From: Candidatus Zhuqueibacterota bacterium
Lineage (GTDB): Bacteria; Zhuqueibacterota; Zhuqueibacteria; Zhuqueibacterales; Zhuqueibacteraceae
Direction of reading: 5' to 3'
Assembly (NCBI GenBank): GCA_022616415.1
Contig: JAKEEU010000349.1
Span: forward strand, 54,909-118,908
DNA: 64,000 nt
Shown here: positions 32,062 to 40,345 of the stretch, in pieces
Numbering within the stretch: position 1 is the stretch's first letter
Layout: the number at the start of each line of letters is the position of its first letter
The notes under the pieces: model-generated
Seen by the model: only the letters and a program-made list of their open reading frames with translations
Database searches by the model: none
Told to the model about the DNA's origin: nothing
Program-made: the position numbers and the translations under genes

Positions 32062-33396
32062 ATGGATCTTTTCGAAGAAGCCGCGCGCGAGACGATTCAA
32101 CAATCGACCCCTCTCGCAGACCGCATGCGGCCACAACGCTTGGAAGATTTTGTCGGACAGGAACATTTGCTTTCGTCCGGCAAGGCGCTGTTTGAAGCAT
32201 GGCAAAAAGGTGGTTTGAGCTCGATGATCTTGTGGGGGCCGCCGGGTTGCGGCAAAACCACGTTGGCGCATCTGCTCGCCAAAGCGATACAAGCAGATTT
32301 CTTTACCCTGAGTGCTGTTTCCAGCGGCGTCGCCGAGGTGCGCAAGGTTTTGGAGAAAGCGAGCAACAATCGCCGCCTCGGTAAGCGCACCGTCTTATTC
32401 ATCGACGAGATTCATCGGTTCAACAAGGCGCAACAAGATGCGTTGTTGCATAGCGCCGAGGACGGCACGATAACGCTGATCGGCGCAACCACGGAAAATC
32501 CTTCTTTTGAAGTCATCGCGCCGCTGCTCTCGCGCTGCCAGGTTTATACGCTCAAACCGCTGAATGACGAGGCACTGGGCCGGGTGATTGTTCGCGCCCT
32601 CGCCACGGATGCGCAACTTAAAAAAGCAAACGTCGAATTGGAAGAAGACTCTCGCCGCGCGCTGATCCAGCTCGCCGCCGGCGATGGCCGCGCCGCTTTG
32701 AGCGCGCTCGAATTGGCTGCCAAGCTCGCTCCTGTCGATGCGGCGGGAAAGCACCGGCTCACCATCGAGCACATTCGCGAGGCCGTGCAGAAAAAGCCGC
32801 TACTGTACGATCGCGCCGGCGATTATCATTACGACACGATTTCCGCGTTTATCAAAAGCGTGCGCGGCGGCGATCCCAACGCGGCGCTGCACTATCTCGC
32901 GCGCATGCTCGAAGCCGGAGAAGATCCCAAATTCATTGCGCGCCGGCTGATCATTCTCGCCAGCGAGGATATCGGTAATGCCGATCCGATGGCGCTGGTT
33001 TTGGCAACTTCGGCCTTTACGGCGGTGACGTACATCGGCCTGCCCGAAGGTGCGCTGGTGCTGGCGCAAGCCACGACGTATTTGGCTTCAGCGCCGAAGA
33101 GCAATGCCTCTTACATGGCGCTCTCGGCGGCAACCAAAGATGTCCGAGAAAAACCGGCCGCGCCCATTCCGCTGCACATCCGTAACGCGCCCACGCCGTT
33201 GATGGCGCAACAAGGCTACGGCGTCGAATACAAATATCCACACGACTACCCCGGCCACTTTGTCGAGCAAAACTATTTGCCGGAGAATTTGGTAGACGCG
33301 CTTTATTATCAGCCCACGACAAATGGTGCTGAAGCTGGGATTGGCGAACGGTTGCGGAGTTGGTGGGAGAAGTATCGGCGGAAAGAAAGAGAATAA
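32062..33396 (+). CDS. rarA: replication-associated recombination protein A (RarA/MgsA)
   Basis: The 444-residue AAA+ ATPase has 'PLADRMRPQRLEDFVGQEHLL', Walker A 'GPPGCGKTTLAHLLA', Walker B 'VLFIDEIHRFNKAQQDALL', a sensor 'IGATTENPSFEVIAPLLSRC', and the C-terminal tetramerisation domain ending with 'EKYRRKERE'. It acts at stalled replication forks. The length is typical. Three small DUF genes follow. Confidence 0.96.
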   Translation: MDLFEEAARETIQQSTPLADRMRPQRLEDFVGQEHLLSSGKALFEAWQKGGLSSMILWGPPGCGKTTLAHLLAKAIQADFFTLSAVSSGVAEVRKVLEKASNNRRLGKRTVLFIDEIHRFNKAQQDALLHSAEDGTITLIGATTENPSFEVIAPLLSRCQVYTLKPLNDEALGRVIVRALATDAQLKKANVELEEDSRRALIQLAAGDGRAALSALELAAKLAPVDAAGKHRLTIEHIREAVQKKPLLYDRAGDYHYDTISAFIKSVRGGDPNAALHYLARMLEAGEDPKFIARRLIILASEDIGNADPMALVLATSAFTAVTYIGLPEGALVLAQATTYLASAPKSNASYMALSAATKDVREKPAAPIPLHIRNAPTPLMAQQGYGVEYKYPHDYPGHFVEQNYLPENLVDALYYQPTTNGAEAGIGERLRSWWEKYRRKERE

Positions 33397-33408
33397 CTGG
33401 GGGACAAT

Positions 33409-33717
33409 ATGCCAAAACTCTATGAATACCTCGGATTGGAAGTGCTCTTTTATGCTGACGAACATGAACCCATTCATGTGCATGGCCGATACCAAGATTC
33501 GGAAATAAAAGCCGAGCTAGTAGTCGACGATAATAGCGAGGTTGTTGAAATCCGTTTTAAGCCAGTACGCGGCAAAAAATCTCTGAAACAACCGCATCTT
33601 TCTAATTTTAAAAAGTTGTTGGCATATAAGGCCGACGAAATCGTTCAAAAATGGAATGGCTTTTTTGTTCATGGCCGGCAAATCAAGCTTCAAAGAATCA
33701 CACGGAGATTGAAATGA
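33409..33717 (+). CDS. DUF4160 family protein
   Basis: The 102-residue protein contains 'GLEVLFYADEHEPIHVHGRY', the DUF4160 hallmark with 'HEPIHVHV'-type spacing, and a helical C-terminus. DUF4160 genes are usually followed by DUF2442 genes, as here, and such pairs are suspected toxin-antitoxin-like modules. Start after GGGGGACAAT. It overlaps the next start by ATGA. Confidence 0.9.
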   Translation: MPKLYEYLGLEVLFYADEHEPIHVHGRYQDSEIKAELVVDDNSEVVEIRFKPVRGKKSLKQPHLSNFKKLLAYKADEIVQKWNGFFVHGRQIKLQRITRRLK

Positions 33718-34004
33718 AAACAAAGAAGATCAAATTCACTTATGAACCAATGGAGGAAACCGAGCTTATTGAGATTATCCGAGCCGAATATAAAGATGGC
33801 CACTGCATCCAACTTTGGTTCAATGACGGCACTCAACGTATTGTTGATTTTAGACCATTCTTGTGTAGGGCACGCCACCCGTTGTTCAAGAAATATCTTG
33901 ATGTGAAAGAGTTTAAAAAATTCACGATAGTTTATGGTAATTTGGATTGGAATGACTGCGAAATGTGCTTTCCGGTGGCGGATTTGTACGAGGGGAAAAT
34001 TTGA
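33714..34004 (+). CDS. DUF2442 family protein, copy 1
   Basis: The 96-residue protein has 'HCIQLWFNDGTQRIVDFRPF' and 'KFTIVYGNLDWNDCEMCFPV', matching the DUF2442 fold. It is coupled to DUF4160 by ATGA overlap. The C-terminal half closely matches copy 2, so the second copy probably arose by duplication. Confidence 0.9.
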   Translation: MKTKKIKFTYEPMEETELIEIIRAEYKDGHCIQLWFNDGTQRIVDFRPFLCRARHPLFKKYLDVKEFKKFTIVYGNLDWNDCEMCFPVADLYEGKI

Positions 34005-34321
34005 CTGTTGAAATGCTTGATATTATCCGCGCCGAATATGTTGGTGGATACAAGATTCATCTTTGGTTCAGCGATGGCAAAAACCATGTCGTTGATTTTG
34101 AGCCGTTTCTGATGACGGCTCGCAATCCCATGGTTACCCAATATCGCGACATTGAAAAATTTCGGCACTTTCGCCTTGTTTACGGAAATTTGGATTGGAA
34201 CGACTGCGAGATGTGTTTTTCAATAGAGGATTTGTATAACAACGACATCGGCGTTGAAATAAGTGCTGATGACCGTCAAAAACTTGAAGTCTTGGCGCGA
34301 CAATTTGGTTTCACTGAATAA
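34001..34321 (+). CDS. DUF2442 family protein, copy 2
   Basis: The 106-residue protein begins TTG, with GAGGGG five bases upstream, and shares 'IIRAEYVGGYKIHLWFSDGK' and 'RLVYGNLDWNDCEMCFSIED' with copy 1. It overlaps the copy 1 stop. An extra C-terminal helix 'ADDRQKLEVLARQFGFTE' is absent from copy 1. ATG at 34013 is a weaker alternative start. Confidence 0.87.
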   Translation: MTVEMLDIIRAEYVGGYKIHLWFSDGKNHVVDFEPFLMTARNPMVTQYRDIEKFRHFRLVYGNLDWNDCEMCFSIEDLYNNDIGVEISADDRQKLEVLARQFGFTE

Positions 34322-34368
34322 ATTACTTCAAACATGAACGTTTTTACTGAAGGAACGAGGAGCATACG

Positions 34369-35616
34369 ATGGGAAACTACTCTCGCCTAACCCCACCGCG
34401 GGAAGGCAAAAAGATTGAAATGCAAAACGGCAAGCTGGCCGTGCCGGACCAGCCGGTTATTCCGTTCATCGAAGGCGACGGCACCGGGCCGGATATTTGG
34501 CGCGCGAGCCAGATGGTTTTTGATGCTGCGGTCGCTAAAGCTTACAGCGGCAAACGCCGCATCGTTTGGTTTGAAGTTTTTGCCGGCGAAAAAGCGCTGA
34601 AAGTTTATGGCGAAAATGTGTGGCTGCCGGATGACACGCTGACGGCGGTCAAAGAGTATCTCGTAGCCATCAAAGGCCCGTTGACCACGCCGGTCGGCGG
34701 CGGCATTCGCAGCTTGAATGTGGGGCTGCGGCAGATGATGGATTTGTACGTTTGCTTGCGGCCGGTGCGTTACTTTCAAGGCGTGCCTTCGCCGGTAAAG
34801 CGTCCCGAATTGGTCGATATGGTGATCTTTCGCGAAAACACCGAAGATATTTACGCCGGCATCGAATACATGTCCGGCACACCGGAAGCGAAAAAGATGA
34901 TTGCGTGGCTGCAAACCGAAATGGGCGTGAAAAAAATCCGTTTTCCTGAAACTTCCAGTATCGGCATCAAGCCGGCCTCGAGCGAGGGCAGCAAACGTTT
35001 GATCCGCGCCGCGATTCGCTACGCCATCGAGCACGGCCGAAAGTCGGTGACGCTGGTACACAAGGGCAATATCATGAAATTCACCGAAGGCGCATTTCGG
35101 GATTGGGGCTATCAGCTCGCGAAAGAAGAGTTTGGCGGCGTTGAGATCGATGGCGGCCCCTGGCTCAAGCTGCCGGACGGTGTCGTGATCAAAGATGTCA
35201 TAGCCGACGCCTTCTTGCAGCAAATTCTCACGCGGCCGGCGGAGTACGAAGTCATCGCCACGATGAATTTGAACGGCGATTATATTTCCGACGCGTTGGC
35301 CGCCCAAGTTGGCGGCATCGGCATCGCGCCGGGCGCCAACATCAACTACGAAAACGGTTACGCCATTTTCGAGGCGACGCACGGTACCGCGCCAAAATAC
35401 GCCGGCCTGGATAAAGTCAACCCCGGTTCGGTCATTCTCTCCGGCGTGATGATGCTCGAGTATCTCGACTGGAAGGAAGCCGCACGACTGATCGAGAAGG
35501 CGATGGAGAAAACCATCCAGCAGAAAGTCGTCACCTACGATTTTGCCCGACTCATGGAAGGCGCGAAAGAAGTGAAGTGCTCGGAGTTTGGCAAGGCGAT
35601 AGTAGCGAATATGTAA
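34369..35616 (+). CDS. icd: NADP-dependent isocitrate dehydrogenase
   Basis: The 415-residue TCA-cycle enzyme has 'VIPFIEGDGTGPDIWRAS', the substrate loop 'PVGGGIRSLNVGLRQMMDLY', 'FRENTEDIYAGIEY', the catalytic-type 'HKGNIMKFTEGAFRDW', and the cofactor-binding 'EATHGTAPKYAGLDKVNPGS' region. It converts isocitrate to 2-oxoglutarate and CO2. The sequence matches the E. coli Icd type. ATG follows AGGAACGAGGAGCATACG. A hairpin and a clear terminator follow. Confidence 0.97.
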   Translation: MGNYSRLTPPREGKKIEMQNGKLAVPDQPVIPFIEGDGTGPDIWRASQMVFDAAVAKAYSGKRRIVWFEVFAGEKALKVYGENVWLPDDTLTAVKEYLVAIKGPLTTPVGGGIRSLNVGLRQMMDLYVCLRPVRYFQGVPSPVKRPELVDMVIFRENTEDIYAGIEYMSGTPEAKKMIAWLQTEMGVKKIRFPETSSIGIKPASSEGSKRLIRAAIRYAIEHGRKSVTLVHKGNIMKFTEGAFRDWGYQLAKEEFGGVEIDGGPWLKLPDGVVIKDVIADAFLQQILTRPAEYEVIATMNLNGDYISDALAAQVGGIGIAPGANINYENGYAIFEATHGTAPKYAGLDKVNPGSVILSGVMMLEYLDWKEAARLIEKAMEKTIQQKVVTYDFARLMEGAKEVKCSEFGKAIVANM

Positions 35617-35617
35617 C

Positions 35618-35634
35618 CCAGACTGCCAGTCTGG
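35618..35634. repeat. CAGACTGCCAGTCTG hairpin (family C)
   Basis: CCAGACTGCCAGTCTGG two bases after the icd stop is the same unit as at 29101, here without a T-run. It precedes a separate terminator. Confidence 0.8.
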
Positions 35635-35646
35635 ATCACCGATTTT

Positions 35647-35686
35647 AAAAGGCAGGCAGAAACCATTGGGTTTCATCCTGCCTTTT
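35647..35686 (+). terminator. rho-independent terminator after icd
   Basis: AAAAGGCAGG (35647-35656) pairs with CCTGCCTTTT (35677-35686), and an inner GAAACC/GGTTTC stem lies in the loop. The A/T-rich foot at both ends makes it work in both directions. The following 35687-36074 stretch has no supported gene; it contains one more family-C hairpin at 35990. Confidence 0.85.
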
Positions 35687-35989
35687 GTGTTTGTATTCCA
35701 GGTTAGCGCATCAAAAAGCGCCCCAATTTTTTCGCATGAGCTTTCATCCCCTCCAAAACCAACAGGCGTTGCGCCAAGACCATAGCATTTTAATAATAAC
35801 CCATAGTAATTTTACCATCTTTTGCGTTTATCACAACACCAAACCGTTTGCGAGATCAACAACGTGGCTTAAAAAATCATATAGTTGCCGCATAGTGTTA
35901 AACGCATCTCGTGTACGGCACATGTTTTGCTTTAATAAGCAAGCAGATGCAAAAGCTATGATAAGGAAATTGTAAAACAATTCGTGTTT

Positions 35990-36006
35990 GCAGACTTGCA
36001 GTCTGC
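35990..36006. repeat. GCAGACTTGCAGTCTGC hairpin (family C variant)
   Basis: A perfect 8-bp inverted repeat with a one-base centre, a variant of the CAGACTGCCAGTCTG unit. It lies 69 bases upstream of hcp. Confidence 0.75.
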
Positions 36007-36074
36007 GTTACGTATTCATCCCGCTCGAACTGAATGTGCGGGTCAACAACATTTTCAATCATGGAGGATAACCT

Positions 36075-36560
36075 ATGCCAACCCCATCTTATGCATGGTT
36101 CAAAGACGATCAAGGCTCGGAGATCAAAGGCTCCGTTCAAATTGCCGGCCGCGAAGGAAGCTGTGAGGTGATGGAGTTTCATCACGATCTGCACATTCCG
36201 ACCGATCCGCACGACGGCAGCCTGCGCGGTGTGCGCATGCACAGCCCGGTGATCTTGATCAAAGCCTATGACGCCGCGTCGCCGTATCTCTACAAGGCGT
36301 GCTGCGAAGGCCAAACGCTGCAGGAAGTTGAGGTCAAATGGTATGCAATCGACGACACCGGCGCAGAGAAGGAATATTTCATCCACAAGCTGGAGAAAGT
36401 CAAGGTCGCGTCCATGAAAGCGCACATGCCCAACACCAAAGATCCGGACAAAGAGCGCTACACCCATCTCGAAGAGGTGGCTTTGGTGTACGGCAAAATC
36501 ACCTGGACGTATTGCGACGGCCAGCTCTCGCACACCGACGCGTGGACGGCGCAGAAGTAA
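36075..36560 (+). CDS. Hcp-family type VI secretion tube protein
   Basis: The 161-residue protein matches the Hcp1 family: 'SYAWFKDDQGSEIKGSVQI', 'SCEVMEFHHDLHIPTDPHDG', and 'VYGKITWTYCDG' near the C-terminus. Hcp hexamers build the inner tube and can carry effectors. ATG follows GGAGGATAACCT. It is upstream of vgrG but separated by 568 bases and two repeats, so it may have its own promoter. No sheath or baseplate genes are visible. Confidence 0.93.
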   Translation: MPTPSYAWFKDDQGSEIKGSVQIAGREGSCEVMEFHHDLHIPTDPHDGSLRGVRMHSPVILIKAYDAASPYLYKACCEGQTLQEVEVKWYAIDDTGAEKEYFIHKLEKVKVASMKAHMPNTKDPDKERYTHLEEVALVYGKITWTYCDGQLSHTDAWTAQK

Positions 36561-36634
36561 CGCTCGTTGCTGGATGCTGGTTGTCCCGAGGGTCGGGATA
36601 TCCGCTCCGCTTCGACCCATCGCTGGTCGCTCGT

Positions 36635-36653
36635 AAATGCGCAACGAGTAACC
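36635..36653. repeat. direct-repeat copy 1 bordering the vgrG cassette
   Basis: AAATGCGCAACGAGTAACC is repeated exactly at 43362-43380 in the same orientation. Each is the right part of a longer partial palindrome with CTCGTTGC/GCAACGAG. This copy lies in the 36561-37128 gap between hcp and vgrG, which contains no gene I can support; it also has a family-A element at 36741. Confidence 0.8.
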
Positions 36654-36740
36654 GGATCGTTTCCCAAATAGCAGGGCAATGAAATTGGCGATAATGCCAT
36701 TGAGCCGCAAAAGTTAAAAAAATTTCTGAAAGTTTTGTTT

Positions 36741-36818
36741 CCCCAACTGCTAGATGAATCCAACGGAAAAGCGCTTTACAGTTGGGCTGCGCCAGCAGGG
36801 TTCATCAATCCGTTGGGG
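36741..36818. repeat. longer family-A palindromic element
   Basis: It opens CCCCAACTGCTAGATGAATC and closes GTTCATCAATCCGTTGGGG. CCCCAAC and GTTGGGG form the outer arms and GATGAA/TTCATC pairs inside. The centre differs from the other copies. It lies upstream of vgrG. Confidence 0.8.
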
Positions 36819-37128
36819 AATCTTTTTTCAGAACAGATAAACATCGAGAAAAAAACCCACCGATACCGCGCCCGCAAATGAACCGGGAGCATTCCGTTTA
36901 CATTCCGGTGTGCAGTTTCTTTGCTATTTCCGTGGCATTTTTAATATTGCCTATAAATGTCTCACCAAAAAACACTGTCACAATATTGAGACAGGTCGAG
37001 CCTGTTGCGTTCATAAATTAGGAAATTGTTACGCTGTGTCTACGCGCTCATGATATGTTTCATGTGCGGCATACAAATTGCATAAAAGCAATAATAGAAT
37101 AGAACGCAACCAGGGATGGAGTAAACTT

Positions 37129-39267
37129 ATGTCATTGCTTGCCTCAAACCAGTCTCGTTACTTTTTTGAAACCCCGGCTTTGGCTCCCGATGCTTTGCAG
37201 GTCGTTGATTTCACCGGCCAGGAATTTCTCTCGCAGTTGTTCTGCTTCGATCTCAATTTAGTCTCCCAGGATCCAGAAATTAATTTTGCCGAGGTCATTC
37301 AACAACCGGCCACGCTGACCATGATGCGCGATGACGTGCCGGTGAAAATTCACGGCTTGATCGCCGATTTTGAGCAGGGCGATTATACGGCGGACTGGGT
37401 GGCCTATCGCGCCACGCTCGTGCCGCGCGTGTGGCTGCTTTCGCTCAATCACCGCAGCCGGGTTTTTCAAAACATGACAGTGGAGGCGATTGTCACGCAA
37501 GTTCTCAAAGACGCGGGCTTTGCAGCAGACGATTTTCGCTTCGCGCTCTCCGGCGCTTACAAGCCGCGCGAATATTGCGTCCAATACCGCGAAACCGATC
37601 TCAGCTTCATCAGCCGTTTGCTGGAATTTGAGGGCATCGGCTTTTTCTTCGAGCACGGCGACGAGCGCGAAACGCTGGTGACGACTGATGACCGCAGCGA
37701 GCATCCTCTCATTGATGGCGAAAGCACCATCAGCTATCACACCGGCGCCGGCTTGTTGCCGCAGCAAAATGCGGAAACCGTTCGCCAGCTCGTTTGCCGG
37801 GAGAAAATCGTCACCGGCAAAGTGGTGCTCAAAGATTACAACTACCGCACGCCCGAGACGACGTTGCGCGCCGAGTCGCAGCTCAATCAAGACATGCCGG
37901 GCCTGTATTACGAATACGGCCAGCATTTCAAAGACAATGCCGAAGGCGCGCGGCTGGCGAAAGTGCGCAACGAAGAGATCGAGTGCACGCGCCGGGTAAT
38001 GACCGGGCAAAGCGATTGTGCAGGCTTGCGCAGCGGCTTCCGTTTTTCACTGCAAAACCACTATCGCAGCGATCTGAACGGCGATTATTTGCTCACGCAA
38101 ATCTCCCACTTCGGCGCACAAGGAGCGGCCTTGGCGACACCGATGGGCAATATGGAAGCGCCCACGTATCGCAACGAGTTTACCTGCATCCCGGCCGAGG
38201 TGCAATATCGCCCGCCGCGCCTGACGCCGGAGCCACGCATTCCCGGCATTATGACCGCGAAGATTGAAACCGCCGGCGGCGACTACGCGCACATTGACGA
38301 GATGGGCCGCTACAAAGTAAAGATGCCGTTTGACCTGAGCGACCGCAACAACGCCATGGCCTCGCGAGCGCTGCGCATGGCCCAACCCTATTCCGGCGCC
38401 AATTACGGCATCCATTTTCCGAATCGCGCCAACTCAGAAATGGTGTGGGCCTGTATCGACGGCAACGTGGATCGCCCGCTTGGCCTTTCGACGGTGCCGA
38501 ATCCGTCGAATGCTTCGCCGTCGATCGCCGGCAACAAAGCCCAATGCGTTATTCGCACCGCCGGAAGAAACGAGCTGACGCTCGACGACACCATCGGCAG
38601 TGAGAATATTTATTTGCACGCCACCAAAGACCAGACCATTCAAATCACCAACGACAAAAATCAAACCGTTGGCAACAACGAAACGCTGGAAGTGCGAACG
38701 AATCGCACCAAATCCATCGGCAGCGACGAGACGGTGTCGATTGGCAACAATCGCAGCAAGACGATCGGAGCCGATCAAACTGAAAAGATTGGCAAGAATA
38801 ACTTGCTAGACATCGGGGTGAACTATCAAGAGAGCGTCGGCGCGGACAAGAGCGTGACGGTCGGCGCGAATCAGGACGTGAGCATCGGCAAAAACAAAAA
38901 GGAAAAAGTCGGCGGCAGCATGATTCAAAAAGTGATGCGGGCCAAAATTGAAAACGTCGGGATGGCCAAAATGCTATCCATCGGCGGGGCGTATCAAATG
39001 ACCGTCGGCGCCGTGATGAATGAAACCGTGGCAATTTCCCGAACGGAACAGGTGGGCATGACGAAGACGGCGATGGTCGGCAAGAACAGTGTGGAAAAGA
39101 TTGGCAAGAATAAAACCATCAACGCAGGCGAGAAAATCGAGCTGGTGTGCGGCGATGGGAAAATCGTCATTGAGAAAAGCGGCAAGATTGAAATTGTGGG
39201 AAAGGAGCTGAATTTGAGCGCAACGGGCCCGGTGAAGATCAACGGCAAAATCGTGGACATTAACTGA
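37129..39267 (+). CDS. type VI secretion tip protein VgrG
   Basis: The 712-residue spike protein has the N-terminal gp27-like region ('QVVDFTGQEFLSQLFCFDLN', 'YCVQYRETDLSFISRLLEFE'), the gp5-like OB-fold ('GRYKVKMPFDLSDRNNAMAS') and a long C-terminal beta-helix of 'IGxNxSxxIGxDQTxxIGKN' repeats from about residue 510 to 690. No extra enzymatic domain is visible at its end. It would sit on the Hcp tube and carry the DUF2169 and PAAR-like proteins encoded just downstream. GGGATGGAG precedes the ATG. Confidence 0.96.
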   Translation: MSLLASNQSRYFFETPALAPDALQVVDFTGQEFLSQLFCFDLNLVSQDPEINFAEVIQQPATLTMMRDDVPVKIHGLIADFEQGDYTADWVAYRATLVPRVWLLSLNHRSRVFQNMTVEAIVTQVLKDAGFAADDFRFALSGAYKPREYCVQYRETDLSFISRLLEFEGIGFFFEHGDERETLVTTDDRSEHPLIDGESTISYHTGAGLLPQQNAETVRQLVCREKIVTGKVVLKDYNYRTPETTLRAESQLNQDMPGLYYEYGQHFKDNAEGARLAKVRNEEIECTRRVMTGQSDCAGLRSGFRFSLQNHYRSDLNGDYLLTQISHFGAQGAALATPMGNMEAPTYRNEFTCIPAEVQYRPPRLTPEPRIPGIMTAKIETAGGDYAHIDEMGRYKVKMPFDLSDRNNAMASRALRMAQPYSGANYGIHFPNRANSEMVWACIDGNVDRPLGLSTVPNPSNASPSIAGNKAQCVIRTAGRNELTLDDTIGSENIYLHATKDQTIQITNDKNQTVGNNETLEVRTNRTKSIGSDETVSIGNNRSKTIGADQTEKIGKNNLLDIGVNYQESVGADKSVTVGANQDVSIGKNKKEKVGGSMIQKVMRAKIENVGMAKMLSIGGAYQMTVGAVMNETVAISRTEQVGMTKTAMVGKNSVEKIGKNKTINAGEKIELVCGDGKIVIEKSGKIEIVGKELNLSATGPVKINGKIVDIN

Positions 39268-39269
39268 GC

Positions 39270-40343
39270 ATGGAATTTCGCAACTACACGCCTTTTGCGC
39301 CGATGACGTTTGAAAATCTGGATGTGGAGGACAATTCTTTTCAAGTCGTCATCCTGCGGGGAACATTCAACATCATTCCGGATGCTCCGCTCCAACCCGC
39401 GCGCGATCAAGAACCGCTGACGACGAGCGATGAGTTTTACGATCATCCCAACACGAGCAGCGTGCGTTTTGAAAGTGATCTCGTGCCGTACAAACCAAAT
39501 TCTGACATTGTCATCAACGCCACAGCTTATGCGCCCGGAGGGCGGGCCTTGCCGTCCTGGATTGCCGGCATCCAAATTGGGCGAAAACAAAAAAGTCTGC
39601 TCGTCACCGGCCCGCGCTATTGGAAACATTATTTGGTTGGCGGCTGGCAAGTTTGCGCTCCGGAACTATGCACGGAAGTTCCCATTCGCTACGAGCATGC
39701 TTATGGCGGCCAATGGCAGCATGACGAAGAAGCCGGGATGTGCGAAGAAAATCCGGTGGGCATCGGTTACGTCAATAAAAAATATTTGGACAAAAGCCGA
39801 CTCTTGCCCGCGCCGCGAATCATGTCGCCGGACGATCTGATTTTGGAGCTCGGCAAACAACATAAACCCGAGGGCTTTTCTGCGATCACCAAATCCTGGT
39901 TGCCGCGCCGCAAATATGGCGGCACTTATGACGAGCAATGGCTGCAGCAACGCCATCCCAAGTTGCCCAAAGATTTTGATTATGCTTATTATAATGGCGC
40001 CCATCCCGATCTGATTTACGATGGCTATTTAAAGGGGGATGAAGCAGTAGCGCTGAAGCATTTGCATCCGCAGCATCAGATGTTGAAATTTTCACTGCCG
40101 GGATATCGCGTCGGCGCGGTGATCACGGACAGAGACGATTATCGTTACGGCGCCTTGGGCAATCTGGACACCGTGTATATGGATATTGAACAGATGCGGG
40201 TGCATTTGGCGTGGCGAATCACGCTGCCGCTTTACCAGGATGGAATAAAACTGCTTGAGACAAAAATGGAAGAACGCGGCATAACGGCAAAAGGCAAGCC
40301 GGCCAAGACGACGGCGCGTTTTCCCGATAAGTATGGAAAGTAG
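39270..40343 (+). CDS. DUF2169 type VI adaptor protein
   Basis: The 357-residue protein contains 'VVILRGTFNIIPDAPL', 'PRYWKHYLVGGWQV', 'YEHAYGGQW' and 'NPVGIGY', typical of DUF2169. These adaptors load a PAAR effector onto VgrG. It starts two bases after vgrG and ends two bases before the effector gene, the usual tight VgrG-adaptor-effector order. Confidence 0.93.
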   Translation: MEFRNYTPFAPMTFENLDVEDNSFQVVILRGTFNIIPDAPLQPARDQEPLTTSDEFYDHPNTSSVRFESDLVPYKPNSDIVINATAYAPGGRALPSWIAGIQIGRKQKSLLVTGPRYWKHYLVGGWQVCAPELCTEVPIRYEHAYGGQWQHDEEAGMCEENPVGIGYVNKKYLDKSRLLPAPRIMSPDDLILELGKQHKPEGFSAITKSWLPRRKYGGTYDEQWLQQRHPKLPKDFDYAYYNGAHPDLIYDGYLKGDEAVALKHLHPQHQMLKFSLPGYRVGAVITDRDDYRYGALGNLDTVYMDIEQMRVHLAWRITLPLYQDGIKLLETKMEERGITAKGKPAKTTARFPDKYGK

Positions 40344-40345
40344 TT

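Noticed and set aside
34387..35676. Long minus-strand open frame opposite icd
   Set aside because: Composition is His/Arg/Ala-rich without a domain, and icd on the plus strand is unmistakable.
35687..36074. Possible small gene in the icd-hcp gap
   Set aside because: Candidate frames lack ribosome sites and domain patterns; only a repeat is supported.
36782..37021. Plus-strand open frame between hcp and vgrG
   Set aside because: It starts in the family-A repeat, has no ribosome site and no domain; treated as non-coding.
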